A stretch of DNA of 64,000 nucleotides. It comes from Bacillus inaquosorum KCTC 13429 (GTDB taxonomy: Bacteria > Bacillota > Bacilli > Bacillales > Bacillaceae). Positions 1-11,352 of this stretch are shown here, piece after piece. The first letter of the stretch is position 1. Each line of letters opens with the position of its first letter. A program made the translations under genes and the position numbers. The notes beneath the pieces are model-generated. The model searched no databases, was not told where the DNA came from, and saw nothing but the letters and a program-made list of their open reading frames with translations. The stretch is taken from positions 310,001 to 374,000 of the forward strand of contig NZ_AMXN01000004.1 of assembly GCF_000332645.1 (NCBI RefSeq), written 5' to 3'.

Positions 1-687
1 AGAATAAATCACGTCCGCGTCTTTTACAGCTTCAATTGGATCAGCCGTAAGCGTGATAGAAGCACCGGATTGAAGTGCAGCTGATTTTGCCGCTTCAACT
101 GCTTCATCTAACACTTCATACCCCTTTGGCGAAGCGATCGAGATATCACAGCCCATTTTCGCGCAGCCGATCATTAATGAGTGCGCCACGTTATTTCCGT
201 CACCGATGTACGCGACTTTCACGCCTTTAAGCTTCCCTTTCATTTCCTTAATCGTCAAAAGATCCGCCAGTGCCTGGCATGGATGGTATTTATCCGTAAG
301 TCCGTTGATGACCGGAATGTCAGCTTCTTTGGCAAGCTCCTCCACCTTTTCATGCTCAAAGGTCCGAATCATGATGGCATCCACATAGCCTGACAGCACT
401 CTAGCCGTATCAGCAACAGTCTCACCGCGCCCCAGCTGCAGATCTTTCTGGCTTAAGAAGAGGGCACTCCCGCCCAGCTGCGCCATGCCGGCTTCAAATG
501 AAACACGGGTTCGCGTTGATGACTTTTCAAAAATCATCGCCAAGGTTTTGCCTTGAAAAATAGGCTGGATTTTGTTTTGTTTCAGTTCACCGGCTTCTGC
601 GAGCAAGGCGTTTATATCCTGTTCACTAAGATCCTTTAACGTTAATAAATCTTTTCCGTATAAACTGGTTTGCGTCACTGTGTGCAT
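1..687 (-). CDS. argF: ornithine carbamoyltransferase, N-terminal part (cut by window edge)
   Basis: ArgF joins ornithine and carbamoyl phosphate to make citrulline in the cytoplasm. The first 229 residues are present and the rest lies beyond base 1. The carbamoyl-phosphate loop SSTRTR is near residues 56-61, and HPCQ, typical of the transcarbamoylase active site, lies near residue 136. The ATG at 687 lies inside the 3' end of carB, so the two frames overlap by 13 bases, which suggests translational coupling. It is the last gene of the leftward argCJBD-carAB-argF operon. The identification is certain from motifs and context. Confidence 0.97.
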   Translation of the reverse strand, partial: MHTVTQTSLYGKDLLTLKDLSEQDINALLAEAGELKQNKIQPIFQGKTLAMIFEKSSTRTRVSFEAGMAQLGGSALFLSQKDLQLGRGETVADTARVLSGYVDAIMIRTFEHEKVEELAKEADIPVINGLTDKYHPCQALADLLTIKEMKGKLKGVKVAYIGDGNNVAHSLMIGCAKMGCDISIASPKGYEVLDEAVEAAKSAALQSGASITLTADPIEAVKDADVIYS

Positions 688-3600
688 GATGCCACTTCCT
701 TTTTATAGAGATCTTTGAGAGATACAGGCTGCGGATGGCCTGAACCGCTTTGTAAAAACGCCCGCACGGTTTCTTCTTCTGTAAAGACGGTGATGCCGTG
801 CGTCATGGCTTCCAAACGTTCTTTGCGCGCTTCTTCAGAGGCGCTCAGATTGATGTGGAGCGCTTTTCCTTCCTGTTCCATCCATGAGGCAAATGTCCCT
901 TCATGAACTGTAAAACCGGCTTTTTCCGCTAACTCCTTGACATCTTCCGGCCCGTTTTGCAAATAAATTCTGCCTTTTTGATTCCAGACACGCGTATAGA
1001 TTTTTTTCAAGGCGCTGTCGGCATCATATGCAACACACATGCCTTCTCCCGTTGATTTCATTTCCGGTCCAAGCTTGACATCCACATCCTGGATCGCATG
1101 AGAAGAAAAAACAGGGAACTTCACGGCAACCCCATGATGATTTTGAACTGCAGGGTTTACATCTTTTAAAGACGCCCCCGCCAGCAGACGTGTAGCGAGC
1201 GGGATCATCGGAACGCCCATTACTTTGCTGACGACAGGAACCGTTCGGCTCGCTCTCGGATTGACTTCAAGAACGAGAATGTTTCCATTGTCGATCACAA
1301 ATTGGATGTTCATGATGCCTTTAAATGAAAGCTTTCGGGCAATTTTTTGCGCGGCCTCTTTTATGCCCTGCTGCAGCCCGCTTGTGATGGACGGTCCAGG
1401 AAGGATGGCAAAGCTGTCTCCCGAATGGACACCTGCCCGTTCAATATGCTCGATATATGTCGGGATAAAGACATCCTCGCCGTCGGAAATCAAATCAATT
1501 TCGACTTCCTTTCCTGACACATACTGATCAATTAAAATCGGGTACGGCATGCTGTCCTCACCGTTCAGAAGCTGAGAAAGCTGAGCTTGCGAATCAACTA
1601 TGATCATGCCCATTCCGCCGATAACGTAAGATGGGCGGATTAGCACCGGATAGCCGATCTCATCTGCTTTTTCAGCGGCCTCTTCTTTTGTATAGGCGAT
1701 TTCTCCTTTTGCGTGGTTCAATCCAAGCTCATCAAGAAGCTGATAGAATTGATCCCGATCCTCTAACACATCGAGCGTTTCAAACGAGGTGCCGAGAAGG
1801 GTAATACCGGCTTTTTCGAGTGCTTCAGCAGCATTGATCGCGGTTTGGCCGCCGAATTGCACGATTGCAAAATCAATGTTTTCCTGCTCCGCCACGTTTA
1901 AAATGTGCTCAGTTGTCATCGGTTCAAAATACAGGCGGTCCGCAATTTCATAATCGGTGCTGACCGTTTCCGGGTTATTGTTGATCATGATGGTCTCAAA
2001 CCCAAGCTCTTGCAGTGTCAGCACGCCGTGTACAGCACTGTAATCAAATTCAACGCCTTGGCCGATCCGAATCGGGCCAGATCCGATAATCAGCGCGCGT
2101 TTTTTCTCTTTGCGGCTGATGTCCCCATCAGTCTCTCCGAAATATGTGGAGTAAAAGTAGTTTGTTTTCGCATCAAATTCAGCCGCGCATGTATCTACAA
2201 TTTTGAAGGAAGGCGTAATACCCATCTCCTTGCGAAGCGTACGTACCTCTTCTTCTGTTTTGCCGATCAGCGAGGCAATCGTTGCGTCTGAAAATCCTTT
2301 TTCCTTTGCTCTTTTCAATAATTCAAAAGAGAGATCGCTGCCCGCTTCCATCATGCGATTCTCCAGTTTGATGATGTTGTCAAAGGTATGCAGGAAAAAC
2401 GGATCAATTTTTGTTTTCGCATGAATGTCATCAATCGTCACGCTTCGGCTCAACAGCTCCATGACAACGAAAAATCTGCGGTCGTCCGGAGTGACTGCCA
2501 AATCCCAAAGCGCTTCAATCGACAAGCCGCTGAGCTCTGGAAGGTGCGTACCGACATTTTTCAGTTCAAGGGACGCTGCTGCCTTCTGTATCGCCGCTTC
2601 TAAATTCCGTTCAATCGCCATCACTTCACCGGTGGCTTTCATTTTTGTGCCAAGCTTGCGGTCTGCATTTTTGAATTTATCAAACGGCCAGCGCGGAAAT
2701 TTGACGATCACATAGTCCAGCGCCGGTTCGAAGCTTGCGTAAGTCGAGCCTGTGAGCGGATTTTTGAGCTCATCAAGGGTGTATCCGACTGCCAGTTTCG
2801 CAGCCATCTTTGCAATCGGATAACCGGTGGCTTTAGACGCGAGAGCCGATGACCTGCTTACCCGCGGATTGACTTCGATGACGTAATATTGCTTGCTGAA
2901 TGGATCAAGCGCGAATTGAATGTTGCAGCCGCCTACGACATCAAGTGCTGAGATGATCGTCAGGCTTGCCGTCCGCAGCATTTGATAGTCTTCATCCGTC
3001 AAAGTTTGTGAGGGTGCTACAACAATGGAATCACCTGTATGCACACCGACCGGATCGATGTTTTCCATATTGCAGACGGTAATGCATGTGTTATGGCTGT
3101 CACGCATGACTTCGTATTCGATTTCTTTAAAGCCGGCAATGCTTTTTTCCACAAGGCATTGATTGATCGGGCTTGCTAATAGCGCCTGCTTGATCATGGC
3201 TGTAAAGGCTTCTTTATCAGGAGCGATTCCTCCGCCCTTTCCGCCCAATGTGTAAGCAGGTCTGATAATGACAGGAAAACCGATGGATTCCGCAAAACGG
3301 ATGGCGTCGGTCACGTTATCAACAATTTCACTCTCCGGCACGGGCTGGTTCAATTCGTTCATTAACGAACGGAATTTTTCCCGGTCTTCTCCTTTTTGTA
3401 TCGTCTCAACGGATGTGCCGAGAAGTTTGACGCCGTGCTCTTTTAAAACACCTGTTTCTTCAAGCTCCACTGCTAAATTCAAGGCGGTCTGCCCGCCTAA
3501 ATTGGCAAGAAGTCCATCAGGCTGTTCTTTCTTAATGATGGCTGTCAGGCTTTCTGCTGTCAGCGGCTCGAAATAAATTTCATCAGCGAAGGCTTCATCG

Positions 3601-3767
3601 GTCATAATTGTCGCCGGATTGTTATTGACGAGGATCACCCGATAGCCTTCCTCCTTTAGCGCGATGCACCCTTGAGTGCCTGAATAATCAAATTCTGCCG
3701 CTTGGCCGATGATGATCGGGCCTGAGCCGATTACTAATATGCTTGAAATACTGGTGTCTTTAGGCAT
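675..3767 (-). CDS. carB: carbamoyl-phosphate synthase large subunit, arginine-linked
   Basis: CarB makes carbamoyl phosphate from bicarbonate, ATP and the ammonia channelled from CarA. It is 1030 residues long and contains two homologous ATP-grasp halves. Each half begins with a GSGPI-IGQ--EFDYS motif, one at the N-terminus and one near residue 557, and a C-terminal MGS-like domain follows. It is slightly shorter than the E. coli enzyme (1073 residues), as expected for the arginine-specific Bacillus form. It overlaps carA by 8 bases and argF by 13, so the three are probably translated together. Its place in the arg operon marks it as the arginine-regulated rather than the pyrimidine-regulated (pyrAB) copy. 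Confidence 0.97.
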   Translation of the reverse strand: MPKDTSISSILVIGSGPIIIGQAAEFDYSGTQGCIALKEEGYRVILVNNNPATIMTDEAFADEIYFEPLTAESLTAIIKKEQPDGLLANLGGQTALNLAVELEETGVLKEHGVKLLGTSVETIQKGEDREKFRSLMNELNQPVPESEIVDNVTDAIRFAESIGFPVIIRPAYTLGGKGGGIAPDKEAFTAMIKQALLASPINQCLVEKSIAGFKEIEYEVMRDSHNTCITVCNMENIDPVGVHTGDSIVVAPSQTLTDEDYQMLRTASLTIISALDVVGGCNIQFALDPFSKQYYVIEVNPRVSRSSALASKATGYPIAKMAAKLAVGYTLDELKNPLTGSTYASFEPALDYVIVKFPRWPFDKFKNADRKLGTKMKATGEVMAIERNLEAAIQKAAASLELKNVGTHLPELSGLSIEALWDLAVTPDDRRFFVVMELLSRSVTIDDIHAKTKIDPFFLHTFDNIIKLENRMMEAGSDLSFELLKRAKEKGFSDATIASLIGKTEEEVRTLRKEMGITPSFKIVDTCAAEFDAKTNYFYSTYFGETDGDISRKEKKRALIIGSGPIRIGQGVEFDYSAVHGVLTLQELGFETIMINNNPETVSTDYEIADRLYFEPMTTEHILNVAEQENIDFAIVQFGGQTAINAAEALEKAGITLLGTSFETLDVLEDRDQFYQLLDELGLNHAKGEIAYTKEEAAEKADEIGYPVLIRPSYVIGGMGMIIVDSQAQLSQLLNGEDSMPYPILIDQYVSGKEVEIDLISDGEDVFIPTYIEHIERAGVHSGDSFAILPGPSITSGLQQGIKEAAQKIARKLSFKGIMNIQFVIDNGNILVLEVNPRASRTVPVVSKVMGVPMIPLATRLLAGASLKDVNPAVQNHHGVAVKFPVFSSHAIQDVDVKLGPEMKSTGEGMCVAYDADSALKKIYTRVWNQKGRIYLQNGPEDVKELAEKAGFTVHEGTFASWMEQEGKALHINLSASEEARKERLEAMTHGITVFTEEETVRAFLQSGSGHPQPVSLKDLYKKEVASCTQ

Positions 3768-4821
3768 GAGCGATTTCTCTCCTTGCTGGTATCACATTCT
3801 TTAGATAATCATCAAAAATCCATTCGCTTTCCGCAGGTCCGGGATGGGCTTCCGGGTGGAATTGGACACTCATGACAGGAAGTTTTTTATGGGCAAGCCC
3901 TTCAATTGACGTATCATTGACATGATGAAACCTGATCGTGAGCTCTTCTTCATTAATGGACTGTTCATCAACCACATAGCTGTGATTTTGGCTTGTCATG
4001 AAGACGCGTTTCGTTTCACGGTCGATGACCGGATGATTTGCGCCCCTGTGTCCGAATGGCAGTTTGAATGTATTCCCTCCGAACGCGAGCGCGATTAGCT
4101 GATGGCCGAGACAGATGCCAAGAGTCGGATAACGGCTGATGATGCTTTTGATCTTTCCTAAATACGGCTGAATGGCTTTCGGGTCTCCAGGTCCGTTCGA
4201 TAGCACAATGCCGTCCGGCTTCATGTCGTATACAGCTTCCATTTGCTGATACGGCACCACTGTGACCTTGCAGCCTCGTTTGACAAGTGATGAGGCGATT
4301 GATTTTTTATAGCCGAAATCGATGAGGGCGATATGTTTATGTCCGTCGCCGAATGTGCTGATTTCCTGTGCGGATGCCTGTTCTGCCACGTTCTCTGGCT
4401 GAAGGGCGATCTCAGCTGCTTCTTTAGAGGCTGTGACAGTCGCACCCATCGTTCCGTTTGCCCGGATTTTTTTCACGACAGCCCTCGTATCAACATGGGT
4501 CAACAGCGGAATGTTCCATTTCTGCAAATACTCTTTGAGGCTGTATACCGCTTCATGATGAGAAAAATGATCACACGCCTCGTAGACAACCGCGGCTTTC
4601 ACTTGCGGTTTTTTGCTTTCAAAATCCTTTTCATTAATGCCATAGTTGCCAATCAGCGGGTAGGTAAATACGATAATCTGTCCTTTATATGATGGATCTG
4701 TCAGCACTTCCTGGTAGCCTGTCATTCCTGTAAAAAAAACAGCTTCTCCCGTGCAGTTTTCATGACCGTCCAACTCGCCGCTGAACGCTGTTCCATCTTC
4801 TAACACTAAATAACCTTCCAT
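3760..4821 (-). CDS. carA: carbamoyl-phosphate synthase small (glutaminase) subunit
   Basis: CarA hydrolyses glutamine and passes ammonia to CarB. It has 353 residues: an N-terminal CPSase small-chain domain followed by a class I glutamine amidotransferase domain. The nucleophile motif GICLGHQ and the His/Glu pair in QFHPEAHPG are both visible, so the triad looks intact. It starts with ATG behind a GAGGTGG ribosome-binding site. A 70-base gap separates it from argD, the largest gap in the operon, and this gap carries ARG-box-like sequence (see the separate entry). It overlaps carB by 8 bases. Confidence 0.97.
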   Translation of the reverse strand: MEGYLVLEDGTAFSGELDGHENCTGEAVFFTGMTGYQEVLTDPSYKGQIIVFTYPLIGNYGINEKDFESKKPQVKAAVVYEACDHFSHHEAVYSLKEYLQKWNIPLLTHVDTRAVVKKIRANGTMGATVTASKEAAEIALQPENVAEQASAQEISTFGDGHKHIALIDFGYKKSIASSLVKRGCKVTVVPYQQMEAVYDMKPDGIVLSNGPGDPKAIQPYLGKIKSIISRYPTLGICLGHQLIALAFGGNTFKLPFGHRGANHPVIDRETKRVFMTSQNHSYVVDEQSINEEELTIRFHHVNDTSIEGLAHKKLPVMSVQFHPEAHPGPAESEWIFDDYLKNVIPARREIAHA

Positions 4822-4838
4822 CTAACAGCCCACCTCTT

Positions 4839-4873
4839 GATGAATAATTAATTATAAAAATGAATTTTTATAC
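4839..4873. promoter_or_regulatory. possible second AhrC (ARG-box) site between argD and carA
   Basis: Two imperfect copies of the ARG-box half sequence TGAATA/TGAATTTTTAT lie back to back in the 70-base argD-carA gap. They resemble the better sites upstream of argC. The gap is also very AT-rich. This could be a secondary AhrC binding site or an internal promoter region. It was judged by eye only and is not certain. Confidence 0.35.
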
Positions 4874-4891
4874 TTTCATACCGAAAAAAAA

Positions 4892-6049
4892 TTACTGGTT
4901 TACAGCGGAATGATGAGTGATTGCCTGTTTCAGCTTGCTGACAGCTTCTGCTATTTCATCCTTTGTCACGGTGAGCGGCGGCAGCAGCCGAATGACGTTC
5001 GGGCCGGCCGGCAATACAAGCAAGCCTAATGTCTGCAATTCAGTAATAATGTCAGCAACCGGACCATCACACTCAATTCCAAGCATTAATCCTTTCCCGC
5101 GTATTTGTTTGACAAACGGGCTCTTTAGCTCAGCCTCAAGCTGTTCTTTTAAAAATGTCCCTTTGTCAGCAGCCTCTTGCAGAAAGTCAGGCTGGAATAC
5201 AATTTGCAATGTGGCATTCACAGCAGCCATCGCCAACATATTTCCTCCGAAAGTCGTTCCGTGAGAACCAGGGGTAAACGCTTCTCCCAGCTGTTTCTTT
5301 CCGATGACAGCGCCGACTGGAAAGCCGTTTCCCAATCCTTTTGCGGCTGTGATGATATCCGGCGAGAGTCCGAAGTGCTCGTATGCGAAGCCCTTTCCCG
5401 TCCGTCCGATGCCGGTCTGTATTTCATCAACGATCAGAAGAGCTTTCTTTTCCTTGCAAAACGACTGTACAGCTGTTAAAAATTCAACGCTCGCCGGATT
5501 GACTCCGCCTTCTCCCTGCACTGTCTCAAGCATCACCGCGGCAATGCCGTCTTCCTCCCTAAGAGCCTCAAAGGCGGAAGGATCGTTGTATGGCAAGTAA
5601 TGAAAACCTTCCAGCATCGGGCCGAAACCTGTTTTGATTTTATCCTGTCCGGTCGCAGCCATCCCTGCATACGTGCGTCCATGAAACGACTGAAGAAAAG
5701 TGATGATTTTCGTTTTTCCAGTTGCTTTTCGGGCGAGCTTGATCGCGCCTTCATTCGCTTCCGCACCGCTGTTGCAGAAAAAAACGAGATCTCCCGCACT
5801 GTGCGCCGCCAGCTTCTGTGCCGCTTGCTCCTGTAGACTGTTTTGAAACAGGTTGGATACGTGCCATACGCTGTCGAGCTGTTTTTTGACTGCTTCTGTG
5901 ACCGCTTCATGGCAGTGGCCTAGGTTAGATACCGCAATCCCCTGAATGAAATCGAGGTACTTTTTGCCGTTTTGATCCTCAACGTACGTCCCCTTTGCTT
6001 TTTTGATATCAATATCCCAGCGGCCGTAGGTTTGAAATAAGCTGCTCAT
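4892..6049 (-). CDS. argD: acetylornithine aminotransferase
   Basis: ArgD transaminates N-acetylglutamate semialdehyde to N-acetylornithine using PLP. It has 385 residues and is a class III aminotransferase. The PLP lysine lies in AAKGLGNGFPVGA near residue 240, and the upstream motif FLQSFHGRTYAG and the NSGAEANEGA cofactor loop are visible. Its ATG overlaps the argB stop by 4 bases (ATGA), indicating coupled translation. It is the fourth gene of the arg operon. Confidence 0.97.
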   Translation of the reverse strand: MSSLFQTYGRWDIDIKKAKGTYVEDQNGKKYLDFIQGIAVSNLGHCHEAVTEAVKKQLDSVWHVSNLFQNSLQEQAAQKLAAHSAGDLVFFCNSGAEANEGAIKLARKATGKTKIITFLQSFHGRTYAGMAATGQDKIKTGFGPMLEGFHYLPYNDPSAFEALREEDGIAAVMLETVQGEGGVNPASVEFLTAVQSFCKEKKALLIVDEIQTGIGRTGKGFAYEHFGLSPDIITAAKGLGNGFPVGAVIGKKQLGEAFTPGSHGTTFGGNMLAMAAVNATLQIVFQPDFLQEAADKGTFLKEQLEAELKSPFVKQIRGKGLMLGIECDGPVADIITELQTLGLLVLPAGPNVIRLLPPLTVTKDEIAEAVSKLKQAITHHSAVNQ

Positions 6050-6822
6050 GAAACAGCCTCCTTTGCTTTGACGATTTTTGTTCCTTGAAAGGTTTGGTCT
6101 GTGAAGAATGATCCTTTTCCGTTTACAATCATGACTTCAGACACCTGATCTGATAAAGCCGACAAGGCTGAATTGACCTTCGGAATCATTCCCCCTGTGA
6201 TTACTTCCTGTTTGATCAGCACTTGAACCTCCTCAGGGGTCAGGACGTCGAGACGCTGCTTTTCCTTCATGATCCCATCGACATCAGTGACGAACATCAG
6301 CTTATCAGCTTCAAGCGCTCCGGCGACTGCTGAAGCAGCCAGATCGGCATTCACATTCAGCGTCTTGCAGTCACTCGTCATAGACAGCGGCGCAATAACA
6401 GGAATGATGCCCTTTTCCATCAGCGCGTTCACCATGGATGCATCGACCTTTTTGATTTCTCCGACTTCCCCGTATGTTTCCGGATCGAGATAATCCGCCT
6501 CCAAAAGACCGCCGTCTTTACCAGAGATGCCTGCGGCTCGCAGTCCGTGTTTGGCAAGCTCGGCAACGAAAAATTTGTTAACAGAACCGGATAAAACCAT
6601 TTCAGCCACTTCCAGCACCGGCTTCGTTGTTTTTCGCTGCCCTCCCGAAAACTCGGTTTTGATATTTAACCGTTTCAACATATTTGTGATTTCCGGGCCG
6701 CCGCCGTGCACGATCGCCAGTTTCCATCCTGACGCCATCAGTTCTTTCAGGTTATGAAAAAATTCCTCCGACAGCTCACGGATGACACTTCCCCCACATT
6801 TAAAAACGATTGTTTTCTTCAT
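6046..6822 (-). CDS. argB: N-acetylglutamate kinase
   Basis: ArgB phosphorylates N-acetylglutamate, the second step of arginine synthesis. It has 258 residues with the amino-acid-kinase fold. FKCGGSVI at the N-terminus and VHGGGPEI near residue 40 are the nucleotide and substrate glycine loops. At about 258 residues it is the short form, without the N-terminal extension of arginine-inhibited hexameric kinases. The operon also carries argJ, so feedback may act elsewhere in the pathway. It lies 14 bases after argJ and shares ATGA with argD. Confidence 0.96.
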   Translation of the reverse strand: MKKTIVFKCGGSVIRELSEEFFHNLKELMASGWKLAIVHGGGPEITNMLKRLNIKTEFSGGQRKTTKPVLEVAEMVLSGSVNKFFVAELAKHGLRAAGISGKDGGLLEADYLDPETYGEVGEIKKVDASMVNALMEKGIIPVIAPLSMTSDCKTLNVNADLAASAVAGALEADKLMFVTDVDGIMKEKQRLDVLTPEEVQVLIKQEVITGGMIPKVNSALSALSDQVSEVMIVNGKGSFFTDQTFQGTKIVKAKEAVS

Positions 6823-6836
6823 TGCGCTCCCCTTTA

Positions 6837-8057
6837 TTACGTGCGATAGCTCGCGTTAATTTTGATATAGTCGTAGGTCAGGTCACAGCCCCACGCTCTA
6901 CCGTTCCCGTCACCTTCATCCATCTTGATGACAATGGTGATTTCATCTCCTTCAAGGTATTCCTTGGCGAGAGATTCAGAGAATGGCTGGGGTTCATTAT
7001 GCTTAAACAGGCATTGGCCCCCGAGATAAACCTCTACTTGTTCTGCCGTCACCTGAGCTGCGCTGTGTCCGATGGCTCCGATAATGCGTCCCCAGTTGGC
7101 ATCTGTTCCGTAGACCGCCGTTTTCACGAGACTTGAGCCGACAATTTTTTTGGCAATCACGTTTGCATCAAGATTGTTTTTTGCACCTTGCACTTGCGCT
7201 TCGATTAGCTTAGTCGCGCCTTCTCCGTCTCTGGCAATCTCTTTAGCCAAGTCCTCGCAAGTCAGCAAGAGCGCTTTTTTAAAGACCGGCCAGTCTGGAT
7301 GATCTTCCGTCAGGCACTCATTTTCCGCGCAGCCGTTTGCCATGACCAAGACCATGTCGTTCGTGGATGTTTCACCGTCAACTGTGATTTGGTTAAATGA
7401 AACGTCAGTGATTTCGCGAAGCGCCTTTTGCAGCGCTTTTTCTTCGATTGCCGCATCTGTTGTCACAAACCCCAGCATCGTTGCCATGTTCGGGTGAATC
7501 ATTCCGGAGCCTTTAGCCGCTCCGCCGATCGTGACTGTTTCGCCGCCGATTGTCAGCTCATAGCACGTCTGCTTGATCACCGTATCGGTTGTTAAAATCG
7601 CTTCCTCAAAATCTCCTGATCCCGCAGGTGTTTGTGTCAGCAGCTCGATGCCTGCCTGAATCTTTTCCATGTCTAAATGTTCGCCGATGACGCCCGTTGA
7701 TGAAACAGCGACAAGCTCCGGCTCAATGCCAAGCTGTGAAGCAAGGCTCTCCCGCATTGCGTATGCATCCTTTAAGCCCTGTTCTCCCGTGCAGGCATTG
7801 GCAATGGCGCTGTTGACGATGACGGCTTTCAATGCTGATCCATGCTTTAAGCTGTCTTGTGTGACTTTGATCGGAGCAGCCTGAAAATGGCTTTGGGTAT
7901 AAACTGCGGCACTTACTGCCGGTGTCTCGCTGATAATGACGCCGAGGTCTTTTTTCGAGTAGCGCAGCCCGCAATGCACACCCTTTGCCTGAAACCCTTT
8001 TGGCGAGGATACATCACCTGTTACTTTTACAATTTGATCTTCACTTAACTGAATCAT
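6837..8057 (-). CDS. argJ: bifunctional glutamate N-acetyltransferase / ornithine acetyltransferase
   Basis: ArgJ moves the acetyl group from acetylornithine to glutamate and can also use acetyl-CoA, so it runs the acetyl cycle. It has 406 residues. The self-cleavage motif KGSGMIHPNMATMLGF is intact. The threonine of ATML becomes the new N-terminus and nucleophile of the beta chain, so two chains are expected. The ATG lies 19 bases after the argC stop. In Bacillus the enzyme is known to be bifunctional, which fits the absence of argA and argE here. Confidence 0.97.
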   Translation of the reverse strand: MIQLSEDQIVKVTGDVSSPKGFQAKGVHCGLRYSKKDLGVIISETPAVSAAVYTQSHFQAAPIKVTQDSLKHGSALKAVIVNSAIANACTGEQGLKDAYAMRESLASQLGIEPELVAVSSTGVIGEHLDMEKIQAGIELLTQTPAGSGDFEEAILTTDTVIKQTCYELTIGGETVTIGGAAKGSGMIHPNMATMLGFVTTDAAIEEKALQKALREITDVSFNQITVDGETSTNDMVLVMANGCAENECLTEDHPDWPVFKKALLLTCEDLAKEIARDGEGATKLIEAQVQGAKNNLDANVIAKKIVGSSLVKTAVYGTDANWGRIIGAIGHSAAQVTAEQVEVYLGGQCLFKHNEPQPFSESLAKEYLEGDEITIVIKMDEGDGNGRAWGCDLTYDYIKINASYRT

Positions 8058-8076
8058 GGTTCGATTCTCTCCCGTT

Positions 8077-9117
8077 CTATGGATAAATTGGCGTCATGGT
8101 GAGACCGGTCTCTTCATTCCAGCCATTCATCAAATTAAAGTTTTGCACAGCCTGACCGGCGGCACCCTTCATTAAATTATCGATTACCGAGACGATCGTG
8201 ACTCTGTTCGTTCTCTCGTCGAGGGTAACAGCGATATCACAGAAATTGCTGCCGTACACTTCCTTCGTTTGCGGATATTGCCCTTTTGGCCTTACTCTCA
8301 CAAAATATGAATCTTGGTAAAATTCCGAATATAAATCATGCAGGTCATCTGCCGATAGATCAGAAGTTGTTAATTGCGTATACATCGTCGCCATGATGCC
8401 CCTTGTCATCGGAACCAAGTGAGCCGAAAATGTAATAGGCCCGAGCCCCGGCTGCCATTCATTCAGCGCCTGTTCAATTTCCGGCGTGTGCTGATGTTCA
8501 TTGACTTTATAAATTTTAAAATTGTCGTTCAGCTCTGAAAAATGAGTTCCCATAGATGCTTTTCTTCCCGCCCCGGAAACACCGGTCTTCGCGTCAACGA
8601 TAACGAAAGACTCATTGAGCAGTTTCTTTCGAGCCAATGGCGCGAGGCCGAGCAAAACAGCAGTTGGAAAACAGCCCGGATTAGCGATGAGTTTCGCCTG
8701 TTGAATTTGCTTTTGATTCAGTTCCGCCAGGCCGTAAACCGCCTCATGAATCACTTTCTTCGGTGCCGCTGTCCGTTTATACCACTTTTCATATTCAGCC
8801 GGCTCTTGTATCCTCAGATCACCTGACAGATCAATAACCGGAATTCCCGCATCTGCCAGCTGCGGAGTCAATTCACTTGATACCCCGGGCGGCGCAGCAA
8901 GAAACATGATATCTATTTCGTGTTTGATCGTATTCATATCAATGGGCTTCAGCTTCTGATCGGCTAAGCCGGTAAGATGAGGATAAACCTCGCTATAGAC
9001 ATTCCCTTCACCGCTGGATGAATAAAGTATACATTCCTCTGCATGAGGGTGATGCGAGAGAATCCTGACAAGTTCGGTGCCTCCATAACCTGTAGCGCCT
9101 ACAATTCCTATTTTCAA
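8077..9117 (-). CDS. argC: N-acetyl-gamma-glutamyl-phosphate reductase
   Basis: ArgC reduces acetylglutamyl phosphate to the semialdehyde with NADPH. It has 346 residues. The Rossmann loop [10 protein letters not shown] is near residue 8, and the catalytic cysteine sits in [10 protein letters not shown] near residue 150. The start is TTG, behind AAGGTG about eight bases upstream; no ATG gives a better start. It is the first gene of the arg operon, directly behind the operator-promoter region at 9157-9211. Confidence 0.97.
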   Translation of the reverse strand: MKIGIVGATGYGGTELVRILSHHPHAEECILYSSSGEGNVYSEVYPHLTGLADQKLKPIDMNTIKHEIDIMFLAAPPGVSSELTPQLADAGIPVIDLSGDLRIQEPAEYEKWYKRTAAPKKVIHEAVYGLAELNQKQIQQAKLIANPGCFPTAVLLGLAPLARKKLLNESFVIVDAKTGVSGAGRKASMGTHFSELNDNFKIYKVNEHQHTPEIEQALNEWQPGLGPITFSAHLVPMTRGIMATMYTQLTTSDLSADDLHDLYSEFYQDSYFVRVRPKGQYPQTKEVYGSNFCDIAVTLDERTNRVTIVSVIDNLMKGAAGQAVQNFNLMNGWNEETGLTMTPIYP

Positions 9118-9156
9118 AACAAGTTCACCTTCTTGGTCTTTGTGAAATTATTTAAC

Positions 9157-9184
9157 ATTATAACATGAATAAAAATTAATTCAA
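9157..9184 (-). promoter_or_regulatory. SigA-type promoter of the arg operon
   Basis: On the minus strand TTGAAT (9179-9184) and a perfect TATAAT (9157-9162) are separated by 16 bases. They lie about 40 bases upstream of the argC TTG. The ARG-box sequence at 9164-9184 fills the spacer and the -35 box, so AhrC bound there would block RNA polymerase. Confidence 0.75.
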
Positions 9185-9211
9185 TCGTATATTTAATATT
9201 TTTATTCATTT
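9164..9211. promoter_or_regulatory. AhrC/ArgR operator (ARG boxes) of the arg operon
   Basis: CATGAATAAAAATT at 9164-9177 matches the known B. subtilis ARG-box sequence. A second copy, ATGAATAAAAATATT in the other orientation, lies at 9195-9210. Two boxes about 30 bases apart fit binding of the hexameric arginine-dependent repressor AhrC. The first box lies within the promoter spacer. Confidence 0.75.
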
Positions 9212-9300
9212 GTAAATTTTCTGTTCAATAAAAAATTCGCTCTGAAAAAATGGCGCTATTGCAGCAGAAAACGTTGATCTCCCGCTTTTCTCAACCGCAT

Positions 9301-9331
9301 AAAAAAACAGGCTGACGCGGTCAGCCTGTTT
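9301..9331 (-). terminator. intrinsic terminator of yitZ
   Basis: A 12-base-pair stem (AAACAGGCTGAC with GTCAGCCTGTTT, loop of 3) is followed on the minus strand by seven U. The yitZ stop codon TGA lies inside the stem. It insulates the arg promoter from yitZ transcription. Confidence 0.9.
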
Positions 9332-9859
9332 TCATCATCATTAATCCGCTCAAGAAATAAAGAATAGAGCTTGCATAAAAAATCATTTGTACCGTAAAAA
9401 AGTCGGCGAGAAAGCCGCCGAGCATAATGGCTGCCGCTGAAAAGACAGCCGTCCAAAAATGATAATTCCCAATCTTCTTTCCGCGCTCTCCGCTGTCTGT
9501 AAAATCGGCGATCAACACTTTTTCTCCATGCTTCTGCATCGCCCCAAAGAGCCCTAACAGCACTTGGACGATATACACTTGAACGATGCTTCCGATATGC
9601 GGGACATACAAAAGCAGCACAGCCATGCCCCAAGAGTTCGCAAGCAGAAAATAGCGGCTGTCGAGCCTTTCAGACAGCCGTCCGAGCAGCGGATAAATGA
9701 GCGCCCCGCTCAGCCCGAACAATCCGTAGGAAAAACCGAACTGTGTGTAGCTTGAGCCGATGTTTTTCACAAACAGAATATAAAACGGAAAGATTAAGCT
9801 GCTTGCGAAAAACACGCTGCTTTGTGATAATGTCAGCCATTTTAATTTGTTTTTCCCCA

Positions 9860-9860
<1 letters not shown>
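9321..9860 (-). CDS. yitZ: short MFS-type membrane protein (half-size transporter)
   Basis: This 179-residue hydrophobic protein resembles the N-terminal six-helix half of a major facilitator transporter. It shows the loop motif PLLGRLSERLDSR between helices 2 and 3, where MFS proteins carry GxLaDrxGrr. A full MFS protein has about 400 residues and twelve helices. Here the frame ends in the helix-6 region with its stop inside a well-formed terminator, so it looks like a settled short gene rather than a recent break. It may dimerise or be a remnant. The ATG overlaps the yitY stop by one base, so the two are probably coupled. Substrate is unknown. Confidence 0.8.
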
Positions 9861-11311
<1,451 letters not shown>

Positions 11312-11352
11312 TTATGACCATTATACCATGTCTGCGTCCTCATTTTTCCAGA

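Noticed and set aside
1905-2715. Several long plus-strand frames opposite carB
   Set aside because: They follow the codon pattern of carB on the other strand and have no initiation signals.
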